DNA of 64,000 bases, taken from contig NC_012029.1 in assembly GCF_000022205.1 (NCBI RefSeq), positions 930,001 through 994,000 of the forward strand. The letters are read 5' to 3'. The position numbers and the translations under genes are program-made. The notes under the pieces were generated by a model. That model had not been told where the DNA came from. It ran no database searches and saw nothing but the letters and a program-made list of their open reading frames with translations. Positions 16,624-24,812 of this stretch are shown here, piece after piece. The DNA comes from Halorubrum lacusprofundi ATCC 49239. GTDB lineage: Archaea > Halobacteriota > Halobacteria > Halobacteriales > Haloferacaceae. Positions within the stretch are counted from its first letter, which is position 1; every line of letters begins with the position of its first letter.

Positions 16624-17247
16624 CTAGCGGTCGCTCTTGGTGCCGTCTTCCTCGCCGTCGTCGGCTTCGTCGGCCTCATCGCTTCTCTTCTCGTCTTCGT
16701 CATCGCTGTCGACCGAGATTTGGACCGGCTCCGTGTCGCCGTCGGGGGACTCGCCGCCGAGCCGCCGGTCGAGGTTGAACACGGCGTTGAGCTCCCGCTG
16801 AACGTCGCCGACGACACCCTGCACCAGCTCGCTCGGCGCGATCGCCTCGTATTCGTAGGGGTTGTTGCCCGCGCCGCTCGCCTCTCGCTTGTCGCGGTCG
16901 ACGGTACCCTCGTCGTGGAGCTCCGCAAGCGCCTCGCGGACCGTGCTCGGGTAGAGCCCGGTGCCGTCGGCGACCTCGTCGCTGGTGCTGTTCGGGTTGT
17001 CGCGGAGGAAGACGTAAATCCGCGCGCGGGTCTCGGTGTCGAGCAGCCACGACAGGAGATCGACGATGTTGTCGTCGAACCCCTTGACGGCCTTGTCCGC
17101 GCTCTCGCCGAGCCGTTCTTTGGTCTTCCGCAGCTCCTCGCGGGTTCGCTCCGTCGGTGACTCGTCGTCGGCAGTTGAAGCGGGACCGTCAGCGGCGTCG
17201 AAAGCGGGGTCGTCGCCGGAATCGTCGTCGGAATCGTCCGTTGTCAT
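16624..17247 (-). CDS. Winged-helix transcriptional regulator
   Basis: 207 residues. A central winged helix (about 63-125: NIVDLLSWLLDTETRARIY, SDEVADGTGLYPSTVREALAEL, then the wing with DKREASGAGNNPYEYEA) is flanked by strongly acidic N- and C-terminal extensions. It belongs to the TrmB/ArsR-like regulators of haloarchaea. No ligand domain is visible. The MTTDDSDDD start is preferred over an upstream ATG that would add an Arg/Pro-rich segment. Targets unknown. Confidence 0.78.
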   Translation of the reverse strand: MTTDDSDDDSGDDPAFDAADGPASTADDESPTERTREELRKTKERLGESADKAVKGFDDNIVDLLSWLLDTETRARIYVFLRDNPNSTSDEVADGTGLYPSTVREALAELHDEGTVDRDKREASGAGNNPYEYEAIAPSELVQGVVGDVQRELNAVFNLDRRLGGESPDGDTEPVQISVDSDDEDEKRSDEADEADDGEEDGTKSDR

Positions 17248-17326
17248 ACCGGAAACTGCGGTCCGCGCGCCCAAAAGCGTTTCTCGTCGTTTCGGTTCCG
17301 ACGGAACGGGCGGACGAGTCCGCCGC

Positions 17327-18406
17327 CTACGGCGACAGCATGAGGTCGTCACAGAGCGCGTCGAGACCGCCCTCCTCGCGGAGTCGGCGCTGGCGCTGGC
17401 TCCCGCTCTCGGCGTCGTACACGTCTCGGATCCCGTCGATTCCGAGGCGGTCGCACTCGTCGGCGACGGCCTCGCCGAGCGAGACCGTGTCCTCGCCGTC
17501 GCGAGTGATGAAGGAGGCGTCGTGACCGTGGCGGATCGCCCGCCACTTGTTCTCGTCTAACAGCTCCCGGCGGAGGGTCGGCGGGGACTCGCCGTCCGCG
17601 TAGCGCTCGGCGTAATCGACGACGAGGGCGTGGACGTACTCGACGAACGCGAGAGTGACCCCGGGGTCGCGCTGGGCGTCCGGGGCGCGCACCTCGACCG
17701 TGCCGTGGCCAGTGTGGGGGCGCACGTCGAACCAGAGTTCGCCGCGGTCGGCGATAGAGCCCCGCTCGACCATCCGGCGCTCGTAGCGCTGGAAGGCGTC
17801 GAAGTCGTCGAACGCGGAGGGGATCCCCGTGTTCGGGAGATTCTCGAAGATCTTCGCACGGGCCGACGCGAGCCCGGTGTCGAAGCCGTTCCAGAACGGG
17901 GAGTTCGCCGAGAGGGCGAGCAGCACGGGGCAGTGCCACCGGAGTCGGTTGGCGATCCAGACGGCCTTGTCCGCGTCGTCGACGCCGACGTGGACGTGGA
18001 GCCCCGCCGTCGTGTTTCGGTGTTGCGGGTACTGGATCCGGTCGAGTTGCGCCTGATACCGCGGCTTCTCCGCGTGTTCGAGCTCCCGCCACTTCGCGGC
18101 CGGGTGGAGGCCCGCGGCCGCGATCCGGTAGCCGTCGGCGGCGGCGTGATCGACGAGCGCCGCCCGCACCGTCGAGAGGGCGTCGACCGCGTTCGACGGA
18201 TCTTCGATCAGTTCCGTCTGGGCCTCGATGGTGCACTTGAACAGCTCGTGGTCGAACCCCTCCGGGACTTCCGCCGGCGGATCGCGGCCGTAGACGAGAT
18301 CGTCAATCCCCGAGGTCGGGCGGCCGTCGGCATCGACGATGTAGAACTCCTCTTCGATGCCGAGGGTCTCCATCCGGGCGAACGCGTCCCGCGAACCGAG
18401 TTCCAT
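17327..18406 (-). CDS. gshA: Glutamate-cysteine ligase
   Basis: 359 residues of the GCS2 family. The N-terminus has [10 protein letters not shown] (16-25) and a central [24 protein letters not shown] forms another conserved segment. It ligates L-glutamate and L-cysteine with ATP. Haloarchaea use the product gamma-glutamylcysteine, rather than glutathione, as main low-molecular-weight thiol. A TATA-like CTTATAAC (18433-18440) lies 30 nt before the start. Confidence 0.9.
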
Positions 18407-18432
18407 TACCGCTCCGTATCGCCCGCGCGGTC

Positions 18433-18440
18433 TTATAACG
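18433..18440 (-). promoter_or_regulatory. TATA box of gshA
   Basis: GTTATAAG on the minus strand, centred 30 nt before the gshA ATG. Confidence 0.55.
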
Positions 18441-18765
18441 ATTGAAAGCCGAAGCGGAGCACCGGTGTCGTGGACGGGTATGTAACCGATCGACGAATCC
18501 GGGATCTCCGCTTATAAATAACGGACGGCTGCGGTGGCGTCGCCGGCGGCTTCGCCGCCGGTGACTGGAGCTTTGGAGGTAGTCACCGTGGAGTCGTCGC
18601 TCCGACTCCGACCGATTCGTGACTGATCGCTGTGTCGTCGCTCTGCGACGAAACGACGTTTAAAAACCGAATCTGAACCCGAATCTAAACCCGAACTTAC
18701 GGAAAACGAGTCGGCGGCGTGCGTTCACGCGCCTCGTCTCTCTCCCCACCCGCGATCGTCCCCGT
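18441..18765. repeat. Intergenic region with GC-rich hairpin
   Basis: No gene is visible. A hairpin CCGGCGGC-TTC-GCCGCCGG (18543-18561) is nearly the same as that at 872-892. CTTATAAATA (18511-18520) lies upstream, and CTTTGGAGGTAGTC (18571-18584) resembles CTTTGGAGGCATTC near 61614. These shared blocks mark the region as another member of the interspersed repeat family. The stretch after 18655 is a run of short GAATCTGAACCC/GAATCTAAACCC repeats. Confidence 0.55.
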
Positions 18766-19323
18766 TCAGCCGAGGATGTACCGGAGCGCCGGGAACTCCT
18801 CGACGAGCGCCTGCCCGCCGACCTCAAACCGCTCGATGTAGGCGTCGAGGCCGAGGACGCGGCCTGCGCCGAACGCGGCGACCGTGAGGAACACGATCGC
18901 GTACACCAGCGTCGAATCGAACAGCGCGAGCGCGTCGCCGCTCCACCCGCCGAGGTAGAACAGCGTCATCTGTATCGCGCCGCCGAGCGCGGCCAGCCGG
19001 ACGAACGCCCCGACGATGAGCGCCGTGCCGATGAGCAGCTGCGTGGCCGGGACGAAGACGTTGACGAACTCCATCAGCGCCGCGTTCGACGCCATCGCGG
19101 CGTACAGCCCGCTGACCGGGCTCGCCGCGTCGACGCCGTGAACGAGGTAGCCGGCCGCGTCGAACGGCCACTCCGAAACCTTCCCGAGCCCAGCGAACAG
19201 GATCATCCCGCCGATGGTCGCTCGAAGCAGGACGATGAACAGCGCCGACAGCGAGTGCGCCTTCCCCAGGATCGTGACGCCGCCGATCTCCCCGCCGAAC
19301 TCGTTTGTGGTTTTTGTGGACAT
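18766..19323 (-). CDS. DoxX family membrane protein
   Basis: 185 residues with four hydrophobic helices (about 27-50, 80-105, 110-130, 135-155), the DoxX/DoxD layout. The first helix contains LLRATIGGMILFAGLGKV. DoxX-like proteins are subunits of thiosulfate:quinone oxidoreductase or partners in redox complexes, but most archaeal members are uncharacterised. The start MSTKTTNEFGG is favoured over an ATG 66 nt upstream with no similarity to the family. Confidence 0.78.
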   Translation of the reverse strand: MSTKTTNEFGGEIGGVTILGKAHSLSALFIVLLRATIGGMILFAGLGKVSEWPFDAAGYLVHGVDAASPVSGLYAAMASNAALMEFVNVFVPATQLLIGTALIVGAFVRLAALGGAIQMTLFYLGGWSGDALALFDSTLVYAIVFLTVAAFGAGRVLGLDAYIERFEVGGQALVEEFPALRYILG

Positions 19324-19457
19324 TGTGTCTCTCCTCATATACGGATACGCCGAGAGCACACATAAACTCGGAAGCGAGTTCCCTTTCAAAGAGAACGGAT
19401 CGGCGATCTCCCCGCGTCGTGTGGGTCTTTAAATACTCGTCCCGAACGGATGACTCT

Positions 19458-20141
19458 CTACCACGCCTCGCCGCTCGCCAGATCCACGTCGCCGTCGGCC
19501 TTCTCCGAGGGGCACACATCCGCGAGCACGCAGTCGCCGCAGTCCGGGTTGATCGCGGTGCACGTCGCGCGGCCGTGGTCGATCATGAGATGCGTGAACT
19601 GCTGCCAGTCCTCCTCGGGAACCACGTCGAGGAGGTCCTGTTCGATCTTCTTCGGGCTCTCCTCTTCCGTGATCGCGAGCCGGCGGGTGATCCGCTGGAC
19701 GTGGGTGTCGACGACGATCCCCTCCACGACGTCGTGGCCGTGCTGGAGCACGACGTTGGCGGTCTTGCGACCGACGCCCGCCAGCTCCGTCAGCTCCGAC
19801 ATCGTGTCGGGTACCTCGCCGTCGTGTTGCTCGGCGATGTCGGCGCAGGCCGACCGGATGTACTTCGCCTTGTTGTTGTAGTAGGTGATCGAGTTGATTG
19901 CCTCCGCGAGCTCCTCTTGGGGCGCGTTCGCGTAGTCTTCGGGCGTTTCGTACGTCTCGAACAGATCCGCACACACCTTGTTCACGCGCTCGTCGGTACA
20001 CTGCGCGGAGAGGATCACGGCGATGAGCAGTTCCAACCGGTTCGAGTAGTTCAGCGAGATGGTCGAATCGGGGTACTCCTCGTAGAGTCGATCGAGGACC
20101 TCCTCGACCTGCTCTTCCCGTGGCTCCAGTGGCGTTCCCAT
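19458..20141 (-). CDS. nth: Endonuclease III
   Basis: 227 residues of the helix-hairpin-helix DNA glycosylase family. The HhH is LAGVGRKTANVVLQHG, with the catalytic Lys in GRKTA, and the catalytic Asp is in VVDTHVQRI. Four cysteines in the pattern C-x6-C-x2-C-x5-C (CTAINPDCGDCVLADVC) hold the 4Fe-4S cluster. It removes oxidised pyrimidines and nicks the AP site in base excision repair. The in-frame upstream extension is rejected; it runs across a 26-bp tandem repeat. Confidence 0.9.
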   Translation of the reverse strand: MGTPLEPREEQVEEVLDRLYEEYPDSTISLNYSNRLELLIAVILSAQCTDERVNKVCADLFETYETPEDYANAPQEELAEAINSITYYNNKAKYIRSACADIAEQHDGEVPDTMSELTELAGVGRKTANVVLQHGHDVVEGIVVDTHVQRITRRLAITEEESPKKIEQDLLDVVPEEDWQQFTHLMIDHGRATCTAINPDCGDCVLADVCPSEKADGDVDLASGEAW

Positions 20142-20220
20142 ATCGGTTCCTCCGCACGGGCGCCATTGAACGATCCGGAAGCGACGCGATCGATCCCCGC
20201 GGTGAGAGAGCCGAATTGAC

Positions 20221-20295
20221 GACCCGACGCGGACTACCGAACTGCCGAACCGACGCAGACTACCGAACTGCCGAACCGACGCGGACTGCCGACCA
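20221..20295. repeat. About three copies of a 26-bp tandem repeat
   Basis: The unit is CCGAACCGACGC(A/G)GACTACCGAA plus CTG, repeated nearly three times upstream of nth and before the GTG of the next gene. The copies differ at single positions. It is too short, and has no spacers, for a CRISPR array. Confidence 0.7.
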
Positions 20296-20339
20296 TACCG
20301 AATCGTCAGGTTCACGTCGCCCCACCGACACGTCGAGAC

Positions 20340-20705
20340 GTGTCCCGGTCCCGCGATCGACGCCGGCGACGCCCGGCGTACAACCGCCGACCACAGGAGT
20401 TCTACTGGCTGTGGATCGCCGCGACCGCGACGTACGGCGTCGGCGACATCGTCTCGACGATCGCCTTCTTGGAGTACGTCCCGACGATCGGCGAGGCGAA
20501 CCCCATCGTCGTGCTTGCGCTTGACTCGTTCGGACTCTCCGGGCTCGTACTGTTAAAAATCGCCGTCTACCTCGTGATGCTCTGGATCAGCGTCACGGGC
20601 GCCCGCGACGGCGACACGCTCCTCTACTACTTCCCGCCCGTCCTCCTGACGCTCGTCGGGACCTACCTCACCGCGAGCAACATCCGTCTGCTGTGGCTCT
20701 CTTGA
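20340..20705 (+). CDS. Small multi-span membrane protein (DUF5658-like)
   Basis: 121 residues from a GTG start. An Arg-rich N-terminus (MSRSRDRRRRRPAYNRR) is followed by three hydrophobic segments (about 22-42, 60-85, 95-118). It carries the feature GDIVSTIAFLEYVPTIGEANP, with Asn and Pro following a helix, typical of DUF5658 proteins. Function unknown. The basic N-terminus should be cytoplasmic. Confidence 0.6.
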   Translation: MSRSRDRRRRRPAYNRRPQEFYWLWIAATATYGVGDIVSTIAFLEYVPTIGEANPIVVLALDSFGLSGLVLLKIAVYLVMLWISVTGARDGDTLLYYFPPVLLTLVGTYLTASNIRLLWLS

Positions 20706-20832
20706 GCCGACCGACAGTACCCTCTTCGTTGCGCGACCTGCCCCGGTCAACGCCGGTTTGCACCGATGCGACCCGCGGAGCCGAACATGTTCGCGACACG
20801 GCCCATCCCCCTCGGAGACCGAGACGCGCACG

Positions 20833-21375
20833 ATGACCGAACTCGATGTCAGACAGATCCCGCCGAGCGAGCGACACGACCGGATACACGACGAGTTTGC
20901 CGAACTGGAGCCCGGCGAGACGCTCACCATCGTCAACGACCACGAGCCGACGCCGCTCTACCACGAGATGGCGGCGGAGGTACCCGCGTTCGACGCTGAC
21001 GGCTACGCCGTCGAGCGCGAGGAGGCGTCGCGGTTCGTCGCCGAGTTCCCGAAGGTCGGACCCGAGTCAGGCCCGGAGCAAGTCCGGCTCGCGGATCTCG
21101 ACGGCGAGCCGCACGCGGCGGCGTTCCCCGGGCGCGAGCCGAAGACGGTCCGACTGTCGCTGGACGCCGGCCAGAGCGTTCCCGAGCACACCCACCCCGA
21201 CCGGACGGTGTTGTTCCACGCGCTGACGGGGGCGTTCGAGGTGCGACTCGACGGTGAGATGCACGCGGTCGAAGCGGGGGAGATTGTCAGGTTCGACGGC
21301 GAGACGGCGATCGAGCCGACCGCGACCGAGGACGCCACCGCGCTCGTGGTGCTGGCGCTGAAACCGGACGAGTGA
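20833..21375 (+). CDS. DUF2249-cupin fusion protein
   Basis: 180 residues with two domains. Residues 3-75 match DUF2249 (DVRQIPPSERHDRIHDEFAEL, with the LEPGETLTIVNDHEPTPL pattern). Residues 100-178 form a cupin barrel with likely metal ligands in PEHTHPDRTVLF (H119, H121) and GEIVRFDGE. DUF2249 domains occur in haloarchaeal proteins tied to redox and nitric oxide metabolism, so a metal-centred sensor or small-molecule enzyme is plausible; this is inference. The ATG at 20833 is preferred over an upstream one in arginine-rich sequence. Confidence 0.78.
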   Translation: MTELDVRQIPPSERHDRIHDEFAELEPGETLTIVNDHEPTPLYHEMAAEVPAFDADGYAVEREEASRFVAEFPKVGPESGPEQVRLADLDGEPHAAAFPGREPKTVRLSLDAGQSVPEHTHPDRTVLFHALTGAFEVRLDGEMHAVEAGEIVRFDGETAIEPTATEDATALVVLALKPDE

Positions 21376-21406
21376 GTCGGTGATAGCGGTTGGCTCCGCC
21401 GGCGAC

Positions 21407-21418
21407 GTTTTATATATC
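21407..21418 (+). promoter_or_regulatory. TATA box of the HTH/zinc-ribbon gene at 21436
   Basis: GTTTTATATATC is centred about 24 nt upstream of the ATG, a strong AT element in GC-rich surroundings. Confidence 0.6.
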
Positions 21419-21435
21419 GCCGTCGAATCCGGCCC

Positions 21436-21711
21436 ATGGAGACGACCCGCCAGCGTATCGCCGACACCCTCCGCGAGGGGCCAGCGACTGCGAGCGACCT
21501 CGGGGTGACGTTTTCGCTGCCGACGCCCGTCGTGTACGACCACGTGGAGCACGTCTCGCGGTCGGTCGAGGGCGACGCGGAGCTGCTGGTCGCGCCGCCC
21601 GAGTGCCGCGACTGCGGCTTCGACGGCTTCGATGACCCGATCAACCAGCCCTCGCGGTGCCCGGAGTGTAAGAGCGAGCGGATCGAAGAGCCGGCGTTCG
21701 TAATTCGGTAG
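21436..21711 (+). CDS. HTH plus zinc-ribbon transcriptional regulator
   Basis: 91 residues. Residues 1-45 form a short winged helix (RQRIADTLREGPATASDLGV, then PTPVVYDHVEHVSRSV); residues 57-78 form a zinc ribbon with C57, C60, C75 and C78. This is the COG3357-type predicted archaeal regulator. Such tiny proteins likely bind DNA or act with RNA polymerase. Targets unknown. Confidence 0.75.
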   Translation: METTRQRIADTLREGPATASDLGVTFSLPTPVVYDHVEHVSRSVEGDAELLVAPPECRDCGFDGFDDPINQPSRCPECKSERIEEPAFVIR

Positions 21712-21820
21712 GACCTTTGCTTTTTAAAAAGTAGGCCGAGACCTGCGATCCATGGCGATCGCCCTCCCGGATCTGTTCGTCGACTCTCGATTCTACTTAT
21801 AAATGCGCTCGGAGATCCGC

Positions 21821-22498
21821 CTACATCTCCTCAAGCAGCGTCTCTGCTGCGGCCGCCGACGATCCCGGGCCGCGCCCGGTGATCAGGTCGCCGTCGACCG
21901 TGACGCTCGTGTCGGCGTCGAGCTCGGCGTCCCAGTCGGCGCCCGCGAGGACGACCTCGTCTTCCACCCAGTACGGGAGCTTCCGTCCGTCCGGCATCAC
22001 GTCGTCGTCGTCCACGATGTCCTCCTCCCACGCGTTCGGGAAGCCGGTGACGGAGCGCCCCTCGACGAGCGGGGTCCCGTCGGCCTCGCGGGTGAACGCG
22101 AGAATGCCGACCGCGTGGCAGACGACGAGCGCGACGCTCTCGTCGCCCGCGACCGCGTCGAGCAGAAGCTGGCGGGCGTGACGGTCCTGATTCACGTCCC
22201 AGACGGTGCCGTGACCGCCGGGGAACACGACCGCGTCGTAGCCGTCGGCCGCGACGTGCGCGATCGGCTCGGGATCGTTCAGCCCCGGATGCTCCTCGTC
22301 GACCTCGCGAAGCTCCGCGACTCGCTCTTCGCCCCCTGCGGCGTCCGGGTCGAGCGACCGCTCGTCGACCACCGGCGGCGACCCGGACGGCGTCGCGATC
22401 GTCACGTCGACGCCCTCCGCTTCGAGCGTGGTCAGCGGCTCGATGCACTCTTCGGCCCAGTACCCCTCTTCGCTCACGACGAATAGCGCGCTAGTCAT
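21821..22498 (-). CDS. DJ-1/PfpI family protein, Hsp31-like
   Basis: 225 residues. The nucleophile elbow is VALVVCHAVG (C127, H128), preceded by the GGHGTVWD loop (94-101) typical of the Hsp31/class I glutamine amidotransferase-like group. Members act as glyoxalase III, deglycases or chaperones. Methylglyoxal synthase is encoded 7 kb away, so a role in methylglyoxal detoxification is worth considering but is inference. An acidic helix is inserted around 50-75. Confidence 0.78.
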   Translation of the reverse strand: MTSALFVVSEEGYWAEECIEPLTTLEAEGVDVTIATPSGSPPVVDERSLDPDAAGGEERVAELREVDEEHPGLNDPEPIAHVAADGYDAVVFPGGHGTVWDVNQDRHARQLLLDAVAGDESVALVVCHAVGILAFTREADGTPLVEGRSVTGFPNAWEEDIVDDDDVMPDGRKLPYWVEDEVVLAGADWDAELDADTSVTVDGDLITGRGPGSSAAAAETLLEEM

Positions 22499-22598
22499 GC
22501 GTGACTCCCCGTTGGTGTGCTCGACGTAAAAGACGCCCGCGCCCGGAAGCGACGGGGGGCGCCGCGAAGTTTATCAGTGTTCGATCGGAACCCGCGGC

Positions 22599-22883
22599 TC
22601 AGGTCGTGAACAGTTCGGTGTCGTCGGGGACGGCGAACAGCCCCATCCGGACGCCGGCGTCGAGCCAGCCGTAGCCGTACGAGTACGACGCCAGCGCGTT
22701 GACGGGGTCTCCATCCTCGCGGAAGTGGCGCCCGTCCTCCAGATACGACTCGGCCATCTCCAGCACGTCGGCGGCGGCCTCGCCGAGCGGGGTGTCGGCA
22801 GGTGGGCGCGGCTCCGCGACCGCCAAGGCATCGGCAAGCATTCGTTCATAGCGGTCCGTCTTCTCCTCCAAATCCGCGGTCAT
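22599..22883 (-). CDS. DUF357 family protein
   Basis: 94 residues, all helical by pattern (LEEKTDRYERMLADALAVAEP, AAADVLEMAESYLEDGRHFRE, DPVNALASYSYGYGWLDAGVRMGLF; listed as separate helices). It matches archaeal DUF357, whose function is unknown. It lies divergent from the RNase P-proteasome gene cluster, 79 bases from its first gene, and the two may share a control region. Start set at MTADLEEKT, as an upstream frame would overlap that region. Confidence 0.78.
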   Translation of the reverse strand: MTADLEEKTDRYERMLADALAVAEPRPPADTPLGEAAADVLEMAESYLEDGRHFREDGDPVNALASYSYGYGWLDAGVRMGLFAVPDDTELFTT

Positions 22884-22962
22884 GCGCCCCGTTCCGGGGA
22901 GGCGTTCAAAAAGCCGTCGGCGAAGCGCAACCCCGATACCCCCGGAGCCGAAACCGACGGGC

Positions 22963-23685
22963 ATGTACGAGGCCGTCCACGCTCACCCCGACGGCGACGC
23001 GACCGTCGCCCGCCACGCCGCTACCGCCGAGCGGTACGGCTACGAGGGGATCGTCGTCCGGACGCGGGAGGCGCTCGATCCGGCCAGCAAGAGCAGTGAG
23101 CACGCAGACGAGGCGACCGCGCTCCGTGACGAGTACGGGATTGACGTCGTCGACGCAGTCGAGATCGACGCTGACAACGCCACGAGCGCCTCGGGCGCTG
23201 TGGGTAACTACCGATCCGACCGCACGGTTGTCTGCGTCGTCGGCGGCGACGACGGTCTCAACCGATTCGCGGTCGAGGAACCCCGCGTCGACGTTCTGGT
23301 CCGTCCCATGGGCGGCGGCGACTTCAACCACGTCCTCGCGAAGGCCGCCCGCGACAACGGAGTCCACGTCGAGTTCGATCTCGGCCCGCTGTTCCGCGCG
23401 ACCGGCGGAAAGCGAGTCCGCGCGCTGGCGGACCTCCGGAAGCTCCGCGAGATCGTGACCTACTACGACACGCCGCACGTGGTCAGTGCGAACCCGCGGT
23501 CGCACCTCGACCTCCGCGCGCCGCGCGAGGTCGTCGCCGCCGCCGAGGCGGTCGGGTTCGACGCCGAGTGGGTCAGAGAGGGGCTTCGGGCGTGGGGCGA
23601 GATCGCGACCCGCAACCGAGAGCGCCGCTCCGAGGCCTTCATAGAGCCGGGGGTCCGACGTGGCAGGTATGAAGAAGACGGTTGA
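22963..23685 (+). CDS. rnp3: Ribonuclease P protein component 3 (Rpp30)
   Basis: 240 residues with the TIM-barrel-like Rpp30 pattern: an N-terminal YEAVHAHPDG, central VVCVVGGDDGLNRFAVE and a C-terminal ETP-like region TYYDTPHVVSANPRSHLDLRAPREV. Rpp30 pairs with Pop5 to support the catalytic domain of RNase P RNA. It is the first gene of a cluster running rnp3-methyltransferase-rnp2-psmA. The methyltransferase start overlaps its end by 17 nt. Confidence 0.88.
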   Translation: MYEAVHAHPDGDATVARHAATAERYGYEGIVVRTREALDPASKSSEHADEATALRDEYGIDVVDAVEIDADNATSASGAVGNYRSDRTVVCVVGGDDGLNRFAVEEPRVDVLVRPMGGGDFNHVLAKAARDNGVHVEFDLGPLFRATGGKRVRALADLRKLREIVTYYDTPHVVSANPRSHLDLRAPREVVAAAEAVGFDAEWVREGLRAWGEIATRNRERRSEAFIEPGVRRGRYEEDG

Positions 23686-24322
23686 GGAGCACGCCGCGCG
23701 CTTCTCCGAGAAGGCGGCCGAGTACGACGACTCGAAGAGCGACGAGTACCACGCCTGCGCGAGCCTCGTCGTCGACTACGCCGACCCGGACTCCGACGAC
23801 GTGGTTCTCGATCTGGGGGCCGGCACCGGCGCCATCGCGCTGGCGCTCGCGCCCCACGCCGAGCGCGTGCTCGCCCGCGACATCAGTGAAGGAATGATGG
23901 AAGAGGGACGCCGCAAGGCCGACGAGCGCGGCCTCGCGAACGTCGAGTTCGCGTACGGCGAGTTCCGCGAGCCCGAAGTCGACTCCGACCAGCCGATCGA
24001 TATCGTCACCTCGAACTTCGCGCTCCACCACCTCGCGGACGACGAGAAGCGCGAGGCGATCCGCGAGATGGCCGCCACCGGTGCCCGCCGGATCGTCTTG
24101 GGCGACGTGGCCTTTTTCGAGGAGCCGGACCCCGACGCGCCGTTCTACGGTCCGGAAGTGGACGATCCGGCGACCGTCGGCACGCTGGTCGAGGCGTTCA
24201 CAGACGAGGGATTCGCGGTGACCGCCGTCGAGCGCGTCCACGATCAGGTGGCCGTGATCGTCGCCGAACGGCTCGGTGACCGGGGTGAGGACGCCGAGCG
24301 CGGAACCGCGCGCTCTCGGTGA
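23669..24322 (+). CDS. Class I SAM-dependent methyltransferase
   Basis: 217 residues. The SAM-binding motif I is VLDLGAGTGAIALAL (about 45-59), with a later NFALHHLADDEKREAI. It sits between rnp3 and rnp2 in the proteasome-exosome superoperon, where a methyltransferase is often found in haloarchaea. Its substrate is unknown; RNA is a reasonable guess from context only. The ATG at 23669 is chosen over a GTG nine bases upstream. Confidence 0.82.
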   Translation: MKKTVEEHAARFSEKAAEYDDSKSDEYHACASLVVDYADPDSDDVVLDLGAGTGAIALALAPHAERVLARDISEGMMEEGRRKADERGLANVEFAYGEFREPEVDSDQPIDIVTSNFALHHLADDEKREAIREMAATGARRIVLGDVAFFEEPDPDAPFYGPEVDDPATVGTLVEAFTDEGFAVTAVERVHDQVAVIVAERLGDRGEDAERGTARSR

Positions 24323-24328
24323 GCAGCC

Positions 24329-24808
24329 GTGAAACACCTCCCCAAACACCTCCGACCCCGCTGGCGGTACTTCGCCGTCGGGATCGAGACGTGGCCCGAC
24401 GCCGACCTCGGGCGGCGCGGGTTCCAGCGCGCGCTGTGGTACGCTGCGGGCAATCTCCTCGGCGACGCCGGCAGCGCCGACGCCGACCTCACGCTGTTGT
24501 CCTTTTCCCACGACGGCGGCGAGGGAGAAGCGATCGTCCGGGCCCGTCACGGACACGTCGACGACGCGCGAGCGACGATCGCGTGCGTGAGCGAGGTCGA
24601 CGACGAGCCCGTCGGGGTCCGCGTTCGCGGGATTTCGGGGACGGTACGTGCCTGTGAGGAAAGATATATGGGCCGCGCGGGCGGTAGTTCGACACAGCGA
24701 GACGTCGCGTTCGAGGGCGCCGAGCGGTCCGCGGTCGTGCGCGAGGACGCGTACGACGTGTGGACCGGGTCGGCGTACGTCGGCGCGGCGGCGTTCGACA
24801 CCGAGTGA
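24329..24808 (+). CDS. rnp2: Ribonuclease P protein component 2 (Pop5)
   Basis: 159 residues from a GTG start. MKHLPKHLRPRWRYFAVGIE is the typical Pop5/Rpp14 N-terminus, followed by an alpha/beta sandwich with VRARHGHVDDARATIACVSEV. The last 40 residues are an acidic halophile-specific extension. It forms a heterotetramer with Rpp30 in RNase P. Only four bases separate its stop from the psmA ATG. Confidence 0.88.
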   Translation: MKHLPKHLRPRWRYFAVGIETWPDADLGRRGFQRALWYAAGNLLGDAGSADADLTLLSFSHDGGEGEAIVRARHGHVDDARATIACVSEVDDEPVGVRVRGISGTVRACEERYMGRAGGSSTQRDVAFEGAERSAVVREDAYDVWTGSAYVGAAAFDTE

Positions 24809-24812
24809 TATC

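Noticed and set aside
20221-20295. CRISPR array or regulatory repeat upstream of nth
   Set aside because: The 26-bp copies are directly adjacent with no unique spacers and number about three.
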